Positions 1-11,130 of a stretch of DNA of 64,000 nucleotides are shown here, one piece after another. The translations under genes and the position numbers were made by a program. Every line of letters begins with the position of its first letter. Positions within the stretch are counted from its first letter, which is position 1. The notes beneath the pieces are model-generated. The model was not told where the DNA came from, did no database searches, and was given only the letters and a program-made list of their open reading frames with translations. The stretch comes from Lineus longissimus (lineage: Eukaryota > Nemertea > Pilidiophora > Heteronemertea > Lineidae), in assembly GCF_910592395.1 (NCBI RefSeq), contig NC_088308.1:20103501-20167500 (forward strand), in the 5' to 3' direction.

Positions 1-467
1 GTCATTTGTTGCCTCGGGATGCTGGAAATAAGAATACATCAGTAGTTGTATCTAGGCTAAGTTACAAATTAGGTCAAGATTGCCACATGTAACTTGAGAA
101 TGGGAAAAATGGTGTTATTACATACGTGTACTTTCTTTCTGATAGTACCTGTTACTACTTGTTCCTGCAACTGGGTATGCCTTTCAGTACAAAGGCATAT
201 GATCCATCATGGCAACAGAAGATGGTGGAAAGTAAACAAATACATACTAGGCTATAAAATTTTCTCGCCATTCAATTTGCCAGTCCCAAAAAGTCCTGCA
301 ATGATATCTGATAAAACTCTACTCTTAGTGGCTCAGAATTGAATACTGGTACTTCATGGTTAGATTTAGAAGATGTTACAATAGGAATCAAAGACAAACT
401 GCTGTAAAATGTGAGAACTTTAGAACTGTCAGTATGCATATCGCAGATGTTGTTTTTTTCTCAACAG

Positions 468-633
468 GGACAGGACTGGGTATGGGATGAGGAATTAATC
501 ACACAACCACAGAGGCACACCCAAGGAAATAGTACCTTGAGACGGGCCGGGCAGTTGAACAAGAACCAATGGGAGTTTACTATCTACAAGAACACAGCTA
601 AACTACATGTAGTATCAACAAATGTCTAATAAA
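468..633 (+). other. possible 3'-terminal exon with poly(A) signal, unidentified gene
   Basis: A long pyrimidine tract ends in CAG at 465-467, a strong-looking splice acceptor. From 468 the frame stays open for 53 codons (beginning GQDWVWDEEL) and ends with TAA at 627-629, which overlaps an AATAAA at 628-633. This is the arrangement of a terminal exon with almost no 3' UTR. I do not recognise the protein. It lies on the opposite strand to TMEM94, in what should be a TMEM94 intron or flank. The open frame also extends upstream of the acceptor to 411, so chance is possible. Confidence 0.22.
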
Positions 634-1059
634 GAAAAACCTTTTTGATAATCATCCTTTATTCTGGACTGGTGGAATCGGAAGGTGCTAAATTTTAATG
701 AGTTCAACTAGCAGTTGTAAAGGTTCAAAGTTTTACTGGACAATATAACGTGGGATTGAAAAAAAACAACTCTTTTTGGTTACTGTTTCTCACAAGGACA
801 AACAATGCCATTTTTCTGGAAGGATTTGTCAATGGTTAGAAAAGGGGGTTAGGTAGTGAGAATGGTAAAGCAGCACTCGGGAAGAACACGGTCAAGCACA
901 TACCAGTAGATTGTCTGCTGAGAGAGCAGACGGCAGAAACCTCAACCCATGCTAGAGTGAAGAGGTCAAAAGTTAAAGCAAGCCTATAAGTCAAGAGGCC
1001 TGGACATCATTGGTTTGGATTAGCCAGCATGTCAGTTATATAGCCCCAATACATTTAAC
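634..1059. other. no gene seen
   Basis: AT-rich single-copy-looking sequence between the exon-like segment and the rolling-circle-type repeat. No coding signal or recognisable element on either strand. Confidence 0.5.
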
Positions 1060-2100
1060 AATGAAATGGCCAGGGCCATTGTGCTCACCTCATGTGGAGG
1101 AAAGATGGATAAAGAGCATTGTATTGTGTCATGTAGTGTTAGGTTTGATGTAGGTCCAAGCAATTACAATTTCCCCAAAATGGCCAATTTACAGTACATT
1201 CGACCTCTGTGACCTTGAAAAGTAGGTCAAATCAAAGAAGACCCGGGTGACACATTGAATGGTTGTTAGAATTAGATGTACCTATGATATAAAATTGGTG
1301 CCAATCGGGCAAGTCATTACTAGGAATAATGGCATTTTGAAGAATTTAGGATTTGGCCCCCTCCCTGGAGGCCAAACGGCAAATCAGATCGCACCAAACT
1401 TCGGTACCTGAGATCACCTGACCAAGGGGTACATGTGTACTTAATTTGTGATCAATAGTCATTGCAGTTAAGAAACGTGCCATAGTTACGGCCTGACGGT
1501 GAATTTACGCCATTTGACCTCTGTGAGCTTGACAAGAAGGTCAAATTAAAAACCTGTGTGACATATACTGTATGGTGGTTAGATGTACCCATGATATCAA
1601 ATTGGTGGCAATCGGGCAAGAAGTTAAGGAATAATCACATTTTTAAGGTTTTTGGATTTTGCCCCCTGGTGGTCAAGTGGTGAATCATATTGGACCAAAC
1701 TTTAGTCCCTGAGATCACCTGACTAAGGGGTAAATGTGTACCAAATTTGGTATCAATAGTCATTGCAGTTTAGAAACGTGCCATCGTTACATCCTAACGG
1801 CCAATTTACACCATTTGACCTCTGTGACCTTGAAAAGGAGATCAAATCAAAAACCCGGAGGATATATGATGCACCTTTGCTAGAAGTACCTACCATATTT
1901 TTTTTCAAAATTTCCCGACTACTATTAAGGGAGATATTGCATATTTTCAATTTTAACGTTTGGCCCCCTGGTGGCCAAACCATGAAACGAATCGGACCGA
2001 AACTTGGTCTCCAAGGTGTCATTACATAAGGGTACATGTGTACCAAGTTTCAACTCAATAGCTCTAACAGTTACGAAACGTGCCCTGCTAACGGACGACG

Positions 2101-2168
<68 letters not shown>

Positions 2169-2225
2169 ACGACGGACGCCACGGTATGGGATAAGCTCAC
2201 CTCTGCTAAGAGGTGAGCTAAAAAC
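1060..2225 (+). mobile_element. Helentron/pearl-like non-autonomous rolling-circle element (HINE)
   Basis: Three diverged tandem units start with a shared GACCTCTGTG at 1202, 1516 and 1817 (spacing 314 and 301 bp). Each carries the same ordered landmarks: TGACCT half-sites, a GGCCCCCTGGTGG-type block, GGGGTACATGTGTAC and GAAACGTGCC. They are followed by a (GAC)n microsatellite and then a perfect 11-bp hairpin, arms 2194-2204 and 2209-2219, loop GCTA, trailed by CTAAAA. The 9-mer GCTCACCTC of the hairpin arm also occurs near the left end at 1083-1091. Subterminal repeat, tandem core, microsatellite and 3' hairpin ending in CTAA is the architecture known for bivalve pearl elements and HINEs. 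No transposase is encoded. The exact left boundary is uncertain. Confidence 0.65.
2092..2178. repeat. (GAC)n trinucleotide microsatellite
   Basis: About 85 bp of nearly pure GAC/ACG repeat, with GGAC interruptions at both ends, inside the rolling-circle-like element. It makes long poly-Arg frames on both strands that are not genes. Confidence 0.95.
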
Positions 2226-3726
2226 TATATGTTACAGTTGATACAAAAAGCAAATTTCAAGACCAAAAATCATACTGACACATGCATCTGACGGGCCTAA
2301 TGATTAATCAAAGATAGATTAAGATGAAAAGAAATATACCAATATTAACCCAATATTTCATATACACTGAAGATCCTGCGGGACCATGATGCTGTTGATG
2401 GTGATATGGGTGTGAACCCAAAATAATTCAGAGACAGTGCTAAGTTATTCTGATCTGTGAGGATTACATGCGATCAAACCTAAACTGGTATACATTTGTA
2501 TATCAATATGAAACTAAAAGGGGGTCAAAGCCAAATCGTTTACATTATCTATGTTACTTGATAAGAGGTCTAAGTTCTATAGAGGAGGTGCGAATGACGT
2601 CATTACAGAAAAAGATGCCATTTTGGACGTCACTGACCAATGTGGCACACATTGTCGTCGTCCAAAATGGATGCCTGAATGACATCACAGCATGGTCTCT
2701 ATCCCTAAGCATGTACATTGCATGATACTGACATTGTCATGCTCCAAACCAAGCATCTCATGCTGTCTCAAACAAAGGGCAATCAAAGAAGAGTAGAAGA
2801 TGCAGGGTGCTCTTCATTTTCAATGCACGATGCCATTCAATCTGCTGAATTCGCATAGCTATGCTTTGTGGTGTATTTACACTTAAGTCATCAACTCGTT
2901 TTGACAGAGAACTGGCTGGACCCCTTGTTAATCTGCTTGGGTTTCTAGTGGCAAGGGAGGTGGGGTACAAATATACTCCTGGTTAGAAGGAATGAAGTTT
3001 GTTCCCCCATTTTACCTGCTCAGAAAGGTTCGGTAACTGTCTTGACAGACATTTTCATGATTTGAGGTTCAGAATTAAGGCATTCAGAAACCTAACTTGG
3101 TGATTTAAGTGCTGAAAAACACTGGGGGTTATCACACTCTTTTTAAGAGTGAAAAAATTCAAAAAATATATACAGGTACTAAGGACATTGGAATTAAGAA
3201 CAGATATATTTGATGGGATCACTTCACTACAACCAAATCCACCAGTCAAATAATCAATGCTTTCAATTTCTGGGAGAAAGTCCATTGATTCACTTCTTAA
3301 ATTGCCCCAGACACCAATCAATACAATGAGTGTAACTTCCTTACCACACTGACACGGCGGTCATGATGGCAGAACTTAAATGGATGCGACTGAAAATGAC
3401 ACAATTATCTCACAAAATGACAACAAATTGAAGAACTATTTATTTATGGCCATTTCTTTCCACTGCAAGGATGGCAGCGCCGTTTGCCTTGTATTATAAC
3501 ACCTGTCAGTACGTTTTGATTCACGAGAAAAAATGACTGATTGTCATGTTTTATTACGTGTGGGAAGTTCTCACAACACCTTCTAGGGAAGGATCACGTC
3601 CATCCAAAACATCAAGTTAACATGCATATGCATGACTGTGATCGTATCACGAAAGTAATAGGCCCAGAGAAGTCTTTACAGTGCCCCGGTGGTTGAAAAT
3701 TACTGGATTTGGTTTTCCTGTAGGCC
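2226..3726. other. no gene supported; presumed TMEM94 intron
   Basis: Between the repeat and the exon-like fragment at 3727 I see no supported coding exon. A 45-bp segment at 3345-3389 (minus) has both an acceptor and a donor but no convincing TMEM94 similarity. The whole stretch is presumed to be a TMEM94 intron because the next TMEM94 exon, 4078-4171, still ends in the middle of the protein. Confidence 0.4.
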
Positions 3727-3855
3727 TGTATCGGCTTCAACAAAGAGAAGGCCAACGCATTGTTGTCAAAGTACATGCAGCTCCTCTTGGATAAAAACAC
3801 TGATCGCCTCCACAGCATGTATTGGGAGAAAGCAAAGGCAGCTTTACACAAATGA
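3727..3855 (+). pseudogene. exon-like coding remnant, unidentified
   Basis: After a TTTCCTGTAG acceptor-like site, the plus strand reads 43 codons with protein-like composition (CIGFNKEKANALLSKY..., then ...MYWEKAKAALHK) before a TGA at 3853-3855. The same frame continues plausibly after the stop as LTQAVLEQMEQGL. It looks like helical coding sequence broken by one stop, or a terminal exon. I do not recognise the family. It is antisense to TMEM94. Confidence 0.3.
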
Positions 3856-4077
3856 CTCACCCAGGCCGTACTCGAACAAATGGAACAAGGTTTAAAAACC
3901 AATTGATACCAAAACAGGTTATCTAGTTTGAGTTGCTAAGAACCTTCACCGATAATTTTTTATGTATTAGAAAGTCAGACCCTTAGCCACAAAATGCCTA
4001 CGAAATACAGCTAGCAGTAAGCTTATCTCTGAGCAAATAAAAGCTGCAGAGCAATGAACAATACAATATATACTCAC

Positions 4078-7000
4078 AGCATGCCTGTACATTCCCAAGG
4101 ACATCTGAAGGTCAAACAAGTCCGTCACTTGATCAGAGAAACCAATCTGTTTAGCGAGTTCACACAAACATCTGAAATAATACATCATGTTTGCAATGAA
4201 CACATGCAACTCGAAGATGTGATACTCCCATAGGGAGTTGAGCTTGAACCAGAATGTACACGCCTATGGTAGTAATATGTCAAAGCACATTTGTCAGCGC
4301 AAGTCCACCTACCTCCTGTTAACAACGGCCACAGTATCTTCCTTCTTGAATGACGCACACATCACATGATCAGCAAACTTTGTGTAGGCGTCTGCTGTTT
4401 CTAGGTTACAGGTGTTCAACAGTATGTTCAAACCCTGAAATAAATTTTTGATTCTTAAAGTAACCTGTATGAGATCTTGCTATACCAGTGAATATTGAAT
4501 CACATAATCATAGATGTCTGTACCAAATCAGATGCCACCAACCATTAAAGAAGTTGAATCAAGAAACGCTACTAAAATGAGTTTTGAATGGTCCAGGCTA
4601 ACACTTTAGGCAGGAGTAAAGTATGACTAACACATTAAAATTCCAAGGCTTAAATTTCACACAATTGTGATGTGCTCAATTACAATTATGACCAGATCAG
4701 AATTCTGCAAATGTTACCCCTTGGTAGGCCATAGTGAAAGTACTGAAAGAGTATCTTACCAGTGGCTTTAATGAACTAATCTGATTCTTCCATTTTGGAT
4801 CATCAAAGAGCAGACCATAACGACTCTGTGGATCATGGGTCACATCCAGGACCTCGACTGTCCCTTCCTGCATGTAGGCTGAAGAAAGACAAAGGAACTC
4901 GGTTAGACAGCCAGTTTTGAACATAACAGAAGTGTACAAATACAAAAAGGAGAATAATGTACAAAGGTACCAATGTTTTCTGCCTTTATCAACAAGCACT
5001 ACTTTGCCAAAATGTTCCTCTAAATTCCACTTTTGTGGAAAGTACATGTAGACATACCATGCTTCGGCAGTTCAAAGTCCTCCTCATCTGTGTCCTCCTC
5101 TCCAATCCTGAATCCCGGCTCCTCCTCCTCCCACTCCTCCACTCCTGAACTCTTGTCCTCCGACACATCTTTATCCTTCTTCTTTACCTTCTTACTCGTC
5201 AGGAAGAAGACTTTCTCGGCGACAGGAATCGGCCACGATAGGATGCCCTTCTTGTCAACGCAGCACATTGACTGAACAATAAAATAAAATAACGCTACGG
5301 TTTTTTTTGTCATCTTTCAAAAACAAGGTTCAACCACTAGCTGGTCTTCAAGTTGAAAATGCTCTCGGATTTTGACTCACTAGCACTTCCCACCAGGACG
5401 CAGGGAAAAGAACATAATCTTAAATTGGGTGTCACAACCTACTCAGTGTTCTGGTGCATCTGGCCAATCTTGACCTCCCTCATACTTACTGTCACGCTAC
5501 CAAGGACATGAACTAGATCAGTGGTCCGATGCAGAATGTCTGAATGCCCAAACAGGAGAAGCTTGAAACTTTTAAACACTTCGCTCCATTCGAGGTCCTC
5601 TCTGGCGTCATCTTCTGATATGCTACTGGCATCTTCACAGACATTGATCTGAAATCAACGGGACAATTTTGATCAAAAATTAAAGTCAATTCTGATATCT
5701 TCTTCTGTATTTCGAACTATAGATGGACAGTCCTGTTTTGAAGTTGTGTGTTGTTGCAATGAAACTTTAAAATAATTTGAGTGGAGGGCTGAGCGTCAAC
5801 TAGGACATTACAAACTTTTCCTGCAACCTTTGTGTTTCAGTATTGATTCTTACCAAAGGCTTTCTACTCTTCAAGGCCCTCTTAAATATACATTCAACTC
5901 TAGCAGCACCATAGTTGTTCACAAGCAGATAGAAGAGAGGGAAAACAAGAGGTACCAACGGCAGTACAGTATGCACCTGAAATTAAATGTTAACTCTTTT
6001 AGACAAACATCTTTTTCAATGTCATCAATTCTGAGAGATAAGAGCTTGAGTTATGGAATGGAACTTGTAGCCATTGTATGTTTGGTTTCACTTTAGTCAA
6101 CTCTTCACAAAGAATGTCATGAACACCATTTCAAGCATGGCTCTCCCAAACCCTTTGCAACATCTTCTTGTCATCTCTGCCACTGCTTCCCTTGAACCAT
6201 TGAATCAAACTGCAGCAGATTGAAATGGGTAATGCCTTACCTGAAGAACAAGCAACGTCTCCGGCCACTCACCAACATGATCCTTTAAGTAAATGTATCG
6301 AACCAAATTCACAATAAATGAAATAGCCTGAAAGAATAAGAAGAGCAGACTTGGGTGCACTAGAAAATGGACACACATGTTATACAAGCCATTTCTTTAT
6401 ACCTTTAGATGCTTACATATTGTCATCACACAGGAACTCTGAAACAATCACAGTGCAGACTTGGCATCATCTTGAGACACTCCTTCTAAAATCAGCCAAG
6501 TAAAAATTGTATGAAACTAAACTTGTTTGTTTGTGTCTCTTGAGAAGACCAGTTTGTGCATTTTGATACATGACTCGCAGCTGATGACATTTTCTTGGCA
6601 CATAGATGAAACTTGGTAGCTCATTCAGATTTCAATGGGATAGTATTTCAGGAATACCAGGTTGCCATTCAGGTTCAGGGATAAGACACAAGCACTATCA
6701 TAGCCGCCTTACGTATAAATGACTTTCATCGATTGACTTATTAGTACTGGAACTTACCAGAAAGATTGGCAGAGCACGGATTTGAACGAAGAATGTTCTA
6801 GCTTGGTATATAAGATTGTGTATAGCACTGTTGGGGCGTTTAAGACTATCCTCCAGGATTCTCCTGGAAAAAAACAACAGGGTGCACATTGTAAAAATGT
6901 TACAGTCAAGCATAAAAATACCAAAATAACCAGACTCTAGGTTGAAGAATCTTCAACCATAACAATATCTGACTGGTACCACCTGACCAAAAGAAAACTG

Positions 7001-8636
7001 AGCGGAGAACACTGGGTTCCCAAGAGACCTAGTATCCAGAAGACACACAGGAGGTAAAACCTTTACAAACCTGAGACTAGTAAGAAACGGGGTCGCTGTA
7101 ATCACAAACGGCTTAGGTTCATAAGGCCGTCGTCCTTTTGGACAATTGAATTGAGCACTAGTATCACGATCCATCTTGGGCAGGTAGATATCACCAGGGG
7201 AGTATTCCTCAATGGCATAGCCTTCTGCATCCTGCAATAATTTCAATATAAATTTATTAACTTTTGTTGATAATGCCCAGTATCCAGTAGCCGTGATGGA
7301 TGGTACTATGTTACTTTGATAATATCTGCTTCCTGAAAACCTTGACTGATAAAAGTCTACTAGTGCAAGGAAGGACTGGAATAAGCTGGACTCTGCACTG
7401 AGAGCTCAATTTACTCACTTTATCCCAAGACTGGCAGTGAATGAGCACTTCTTGGCCTGGTCGTAGCAAAATGAGATCTCCTTTCACGAGGAAGTTACAT
7501 GGCAAATTGACGAGTTCGTTGTCCCTGAATGTCCACTGCACACTCACACAGGGAGAGAGAGGCGAGTTCAAATTTAGGTAGTGACTAGGATACCAAATGT
7601 TGTGCTTGATGCATTCTGTGGAAGAAGGGCAAAGAAAAATGTCATTGAACGAACATTTTATTTCAAAGACCAGCAGCAAGGAACAAATGGCATACTTTTT
7701 TTGGGGGGGTCAAGTTTTTGAAGTCACAACAGGTGACTCCCCTACCATAATCTAGAAGATATTATTTAAGCAAAACTGATCAATTTGTGAACCATGGCTT
7801 GGAATTTCACAAGTACACTAACTGGCCTGGGTGGCAATTTTGTGGCCTAACCTTTAAATGTGTTCTACTATACAGAAAGCAGAAATAAAATTTGTGGACA
7901 GTCAGCCTTGGATACCCTACTAATACATGACATTGACAAGCTCTGAAATTGGAAAAAGAAATATAAATTTTGCCCTGTAATAATGACAGATGACCATCTG
8001 CTGCCTACTTACTTCCAATCTCAGAAATGTTTTTTCTTGTCTTGACTACGATTTCTTTCCTCTTCAGCTTGGCATTCCAGGCTGTGACGTAGATATTGGT
8101 GACAAACAGAATCAAGATAATCAGGCCTTCAAATAACAACCAGATATGTCTGAAAAAGGAAAATGAGAGAAGACATATTATTGCCACTCCATCAGGACAT
8201 AATGAGTAGAGTGAGAATTCAGTACATTGAACAAATAGTGATAGGGCACATCTGGTGACCACCATTTAGGACGCTACCGAGAGCCTGCAAAAATGAAAAA
8301 ATAAAAACAAAAGAATGCATCTAGTTCAGTGCAGTATTATTACCAACCTATTGTTCTCCTCTATAACTCCAAATGCTATGAATAAGAGAAGGGCAGTCAC
8401 TGTCATAACCAGACAATCCGTCCAATGGAACAAGGATTTCACACACTTGTGGTGGAAGTCAGACTGCAGGAACTTGTCAGCGAGAGGAAGTCTTTTATGT
8501 TGATATTCATATCTGTCAATTTCATCCAATAGCTCATCATGTAGGATCTGCAGGGCCTCCTTGCTTGTGTGACCACTACCGTGGTCGGTGTTTTCAGAAT
8601 CACTGCTATTTTCTCCATCTCCACCTTTTTCATGTT
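4078..8636 (-). CDS. TMEM94: TMEM94 orthologue, N-terminal half (partial, 12 exons)
   Basis: Exons in transcript order: 8636-8348, 8149-8013, 7615-7419, 7231-7071, 6863-6758, 6327-6241, 5976-5854, 5648-5490, 5271-5058, 4878-4760, 4434-4313, 4171-4078, all with AG/GT borders and matching phases, coding about 600 residues. The order of motifs follows vertebrate TMEM94: SKEALQILHDEL, paired membrane segments (VMTVTALLLFIAFGV; LIILILFVTNIYV), an actuator-like LVKGDLILLRPGQE, VLPLVPLVFPLFYLL, CCVDKKGILSWP, an acidic loop (EEWEEEEPGF), ISSLKPLGLNILLN and CELAKQIGF. TMEM94 is an ER multi-pass protein related to P-type ATPases, linked to magnesium handling. The CVDKKGILS segment sits where classical pumps have DKTGTLT. 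The first exon with the start codon was not found, since 8636 begins mid-codon. The C-terminal half is expected left of the window. Confidence 0.93.
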
Positions 8637-8906
8637 CTGTAAATAAAATACTTTTATCAGTTTATTGTCGATGTCACATCATACTCATAGTAAGCTGCAT
8701 TTTCACGAGAAATAATGCCTTGAAGTTGAACTGTCAACAGTTGACAATTTCACTGCCATTTAAAAAGTCATCAGGTTCACTTCGATCAATGAAATAAGAG
8801 GCATCTATTACTAGAGCAAAAAGTGAAATTAGTCATGGTCAGACTGAAAGCAAGCCTGAAAGAGAAGAGTCTTTCTCCGAGTTTCATGGGTACCAAAAGC
8901 CGAATA
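8637..8906. other. upstream of first visible TMEM94 exon; no exon identified
   Basis: The TMEM94 start codon and 5' UTR should lie upstream (to the right) of 8636, but no ATG followed by a suitable donor was convincing here or in 9.1-9.5 kb. Confidence 0.4.
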
Positions 8907-9088
8907 GGCCCTTTGCCAGATACGTCGGGTCGGGAAAACAAACCATCATAACAAATAATTTTCCAAGGTTAAACACGCCAGACAATGGCTCGAGAGGCAT
9001 TGTCTGGCGTTATTGACCTTAAAAACATATTGTAAAGTTAGTTTGTTTTCCCGACCCTAGGTGGTACAGGCATATCTGGCAAGAGGCC
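8907..9088. mobile_element. 182-bp foldback / MITE-like palindrome
   Basis: The two halves are imperfect reverse complements around a centre near 8995. Matching blocks are GGCC...TTGCCAGATA, GGGTCGGGAAAACAAAC, CCAAGGTTAAACACGCCAG and CCAGACAATG on the left, and CATTGTCTGGCG, TTGACCTT, GTTTGTTTTCCCGACCC and TATCTGGCAAGAGGCC on the right. The right arm has about 10 extra bases before TATCTGGC. The size and near-full-length symmetry fit a foldback MITE; no open frame inside. I could not assign the superfamily or a target duplication. Confidence 0.7.
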
Positions 9089-10243
9089 AGGGCCTAGGGG
9101 TAGGCCTATACAGCCTATAGTTATACACTATGAAGTATGTATCTGTATGCTTAGACCCCTGTGCTGTATGAGCCTGTACACAAAACTGAATGTGTACCAC
9201 GCTAGAGCTAGAGCCCCTACGGCCTAGGACTAGACTCGGATCGGAGGGCCGAGGCTTAGCTGAAGCCTGAAGAGTGAAGTGAAGAGGACTCGACTCAGTT
9301 GCATCAGTCCGATCAGACTCGTACTGTGTATATTTCACATTTAGTCAAAATCTTCCCCCAACTTTTCATAAGACCCCCTTTAGGAGGGGCTCTTAAGATA
9401 CACGTGTGTGCGGGAGTATATAATGTAAATGAAGTGAAATAAAGAGAGTAAATATTGTATATCCAACAAACAATTTTTTTTGGTTTTTCAAAATGGCGCT
9501 GAATAAATAAATCAGACCAGTTGTAGCGCTGAATTATAAATCAGACCAGTTGTAACAGGTTACGAGAACATCTAATTTAAATCTTCATGGGAATTCGCTA
9601 CATATGCCTAAGAAATTGGCCAATTATATTCATATTTTTATTAGAGAAATATCCGTCATAAATAATGACAGAAAAGGTGGTTTTATATCAATTTTGTGTC
9701 GACATGGTCGAGGTCACGTGACATAAACAAAACAATCGCACACACCCGTCCAAAAAAGGCACTTTAAGAAAAACAAATACGTTTTCCCTGCTTAAAACCA
9801 CACTGACGACTAAGTTATATTGGTCTACTGCCCAAATCTGAAGTATCAAAATGAATCACAAACTAGAACTAGCTCTATTCAGCTATAGTTGCGTGAAAAA
9901 TTCGGGTGAGCGGCGTACATTCTGCACCCTAGCGGCCAATAAATAAACTACTTTCAGCTGTCTGCTCCGGTCTCGTTAGGGAGTTTTTCCCAAATGTACG
10001 CGATGATGACGTGCCCCATTACCAGGACGTAACATCTATTTTAAAATGCGTTTCCATCGTGAATGCATAAGGACAACCCATTTGTGTCGTATATCACTGG
10101 AAATGCCCGATTTCCGTGAATAAGGACAATCACACTGTATTACATTACCAAAACAAAAATGTGTCGGAAGGAACTATATGGATGGTCCCATCGCACCCCC
10201 CCCCCTCCAGCAGTATGACACAGAAGGGCTAGTTGACTGTCCA
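9089..10243. other. intergenic region between divergent TMEM94 and TMEM130-like genes
   Basis: No gene seen. It should hold the TMEM94 promoter and 5' exon. A 29-30 bp direct repeat (GCGCTGAAT...AAATCAGACCAGTTGTA) lies at about 9495-9553 in two adjacent copies. Confidence 0.5.
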
Positions 10244-10410
10244 CCGGGGGGGGGGGGGTTTGGGGGGAGCTTCCCCCCAACGCACTGGTAAAAACCTATG
10301 TCGACGGAGGGGGGTTTGGGGGGTGTCCCCCCATTGTAACAGCTGTAGTTGTTAGAGCTTGCACTTAACATATGCTCGTAGGGGGGTTCGGGGGAGCTCC
10401 CCCGACCTAA
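10244..10410. repeat. three G-run/C-run hairpin repeats
   Basis: Three similar units at 10244-10281, 10304-10333 and 10380-10410 each have a long G-run, then GGTTTGGGGGG or GGTTCGGGGG, and a complementary C-run (GGGGGGAGCTTCCCCCC, GGGGGGTGTCCCCCC, CGGGGGAGCTCCCCCG). Each can fold as a GC hairpin or G-quadruplex. A C-run at 10196-10205 precedes them. The open frame across them (10174-10422, minus) is a by-product. Confidence 0.8.
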
Positions 10411-11130
10411 AGGGGGGCTCACTAAGTTCTTGACTTTACATATTAATTTTTACGCACCTTCTAACAATGCACCCATGACTGACAGAAAACTAAATCAAAT
10501 GTTAGAGGAAAGAGCCGATTTCAGGCATGTTTTAGGAGGGAATTTTGGAGAAAAATCTGACAACACGAACGCCATGTTTTTTTCTTATAACATATCACAA
10601 CAGGTGTAATATAAAATTTATTAATTATTATTATATGACATGTTTTGTATAATATTTCCTTTTCTAGTTTTCTGTTATTGAGTAATGATATCATAAAATT
10701 TCATAATATTTCTTTATTGTTGAGAAATACAGTATTTTAAAAAGTTATACATCGGCCTGGAATGTTAATGGTACTTCTGTATTTCACGGTACTGGAAAAT
10801 AACTCAAAACAAATCGCGAATCGAGTCGAAAAAAGAACCACTTGTTCGTCTTCTTTTGCCTTTGGTCTTTGTGCCCGAATCAATAGATATGTTGATATAT
10901 TTGAGCTGTCGGTCAAATATACATGATAGCGTGGATAGCAGACGCAGGAGGAAAGAGTAGAACAGTAAAACTGTTTCGACGTGAAGTTTTGAATTTGATT
11001 CATCACACATTCATTAGCATTAAACTTGTTCACACTTGTTCAGTCCACTTTTGCCAACCATAGTTTGCCGACGACAGGCCTATGAAAATATTCGGAGTTC
11101 AGACACGGTTCTATTCTAAAGGTGTGCATA
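10411..11130. other. AT-rich 5' flank of the TMEM130-like gene
   Basis: No gene seen. It is expected to contain the promoter and 5' UTR of the gene starting at 11131. I could not place a TATA box or initiator with confidence. Confidence 0.4.

Noticed and set aside
1925-2216. Poly-arginine open frames on both strands
   Set aside because: They are translations of the GAC microsatellite inside the mobile element.
2758-2970. 70-codon minus-strand frame with protein-like composition (NPSRLTRGPASSLSKRVDD)
   Set aside because: No splice borders fit TMEM94, no family recognised, and length is within chance.
3345-3389. 45-bp in-phase mini-exon candidate for TMEM94 (minus)
   Set aside because: Acceptor and donor exist and phase 0 fits, but the 15 residues do not resemble TMEM94 at this point.
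3425-3465. Alternative short last exon for a truncated TMEM94 (acceptor, 8 codons, stop, AATAAA)
   Set aside because: In phase by chance at one in three; no independent support.
9057-9338. 93-codon minus-strand frame as the TMEM94 first exon
   Set aside because: It overlaps the foldback repeat, has no clear donor in frame and no similarity to the TMEM94 N-terminus.
10174-10422. Gly/Pro-rich frame suggesting a collagen-like or Pro-rich protein
   Set aside because: It arises from the G-run/C-run hairpin repeats.
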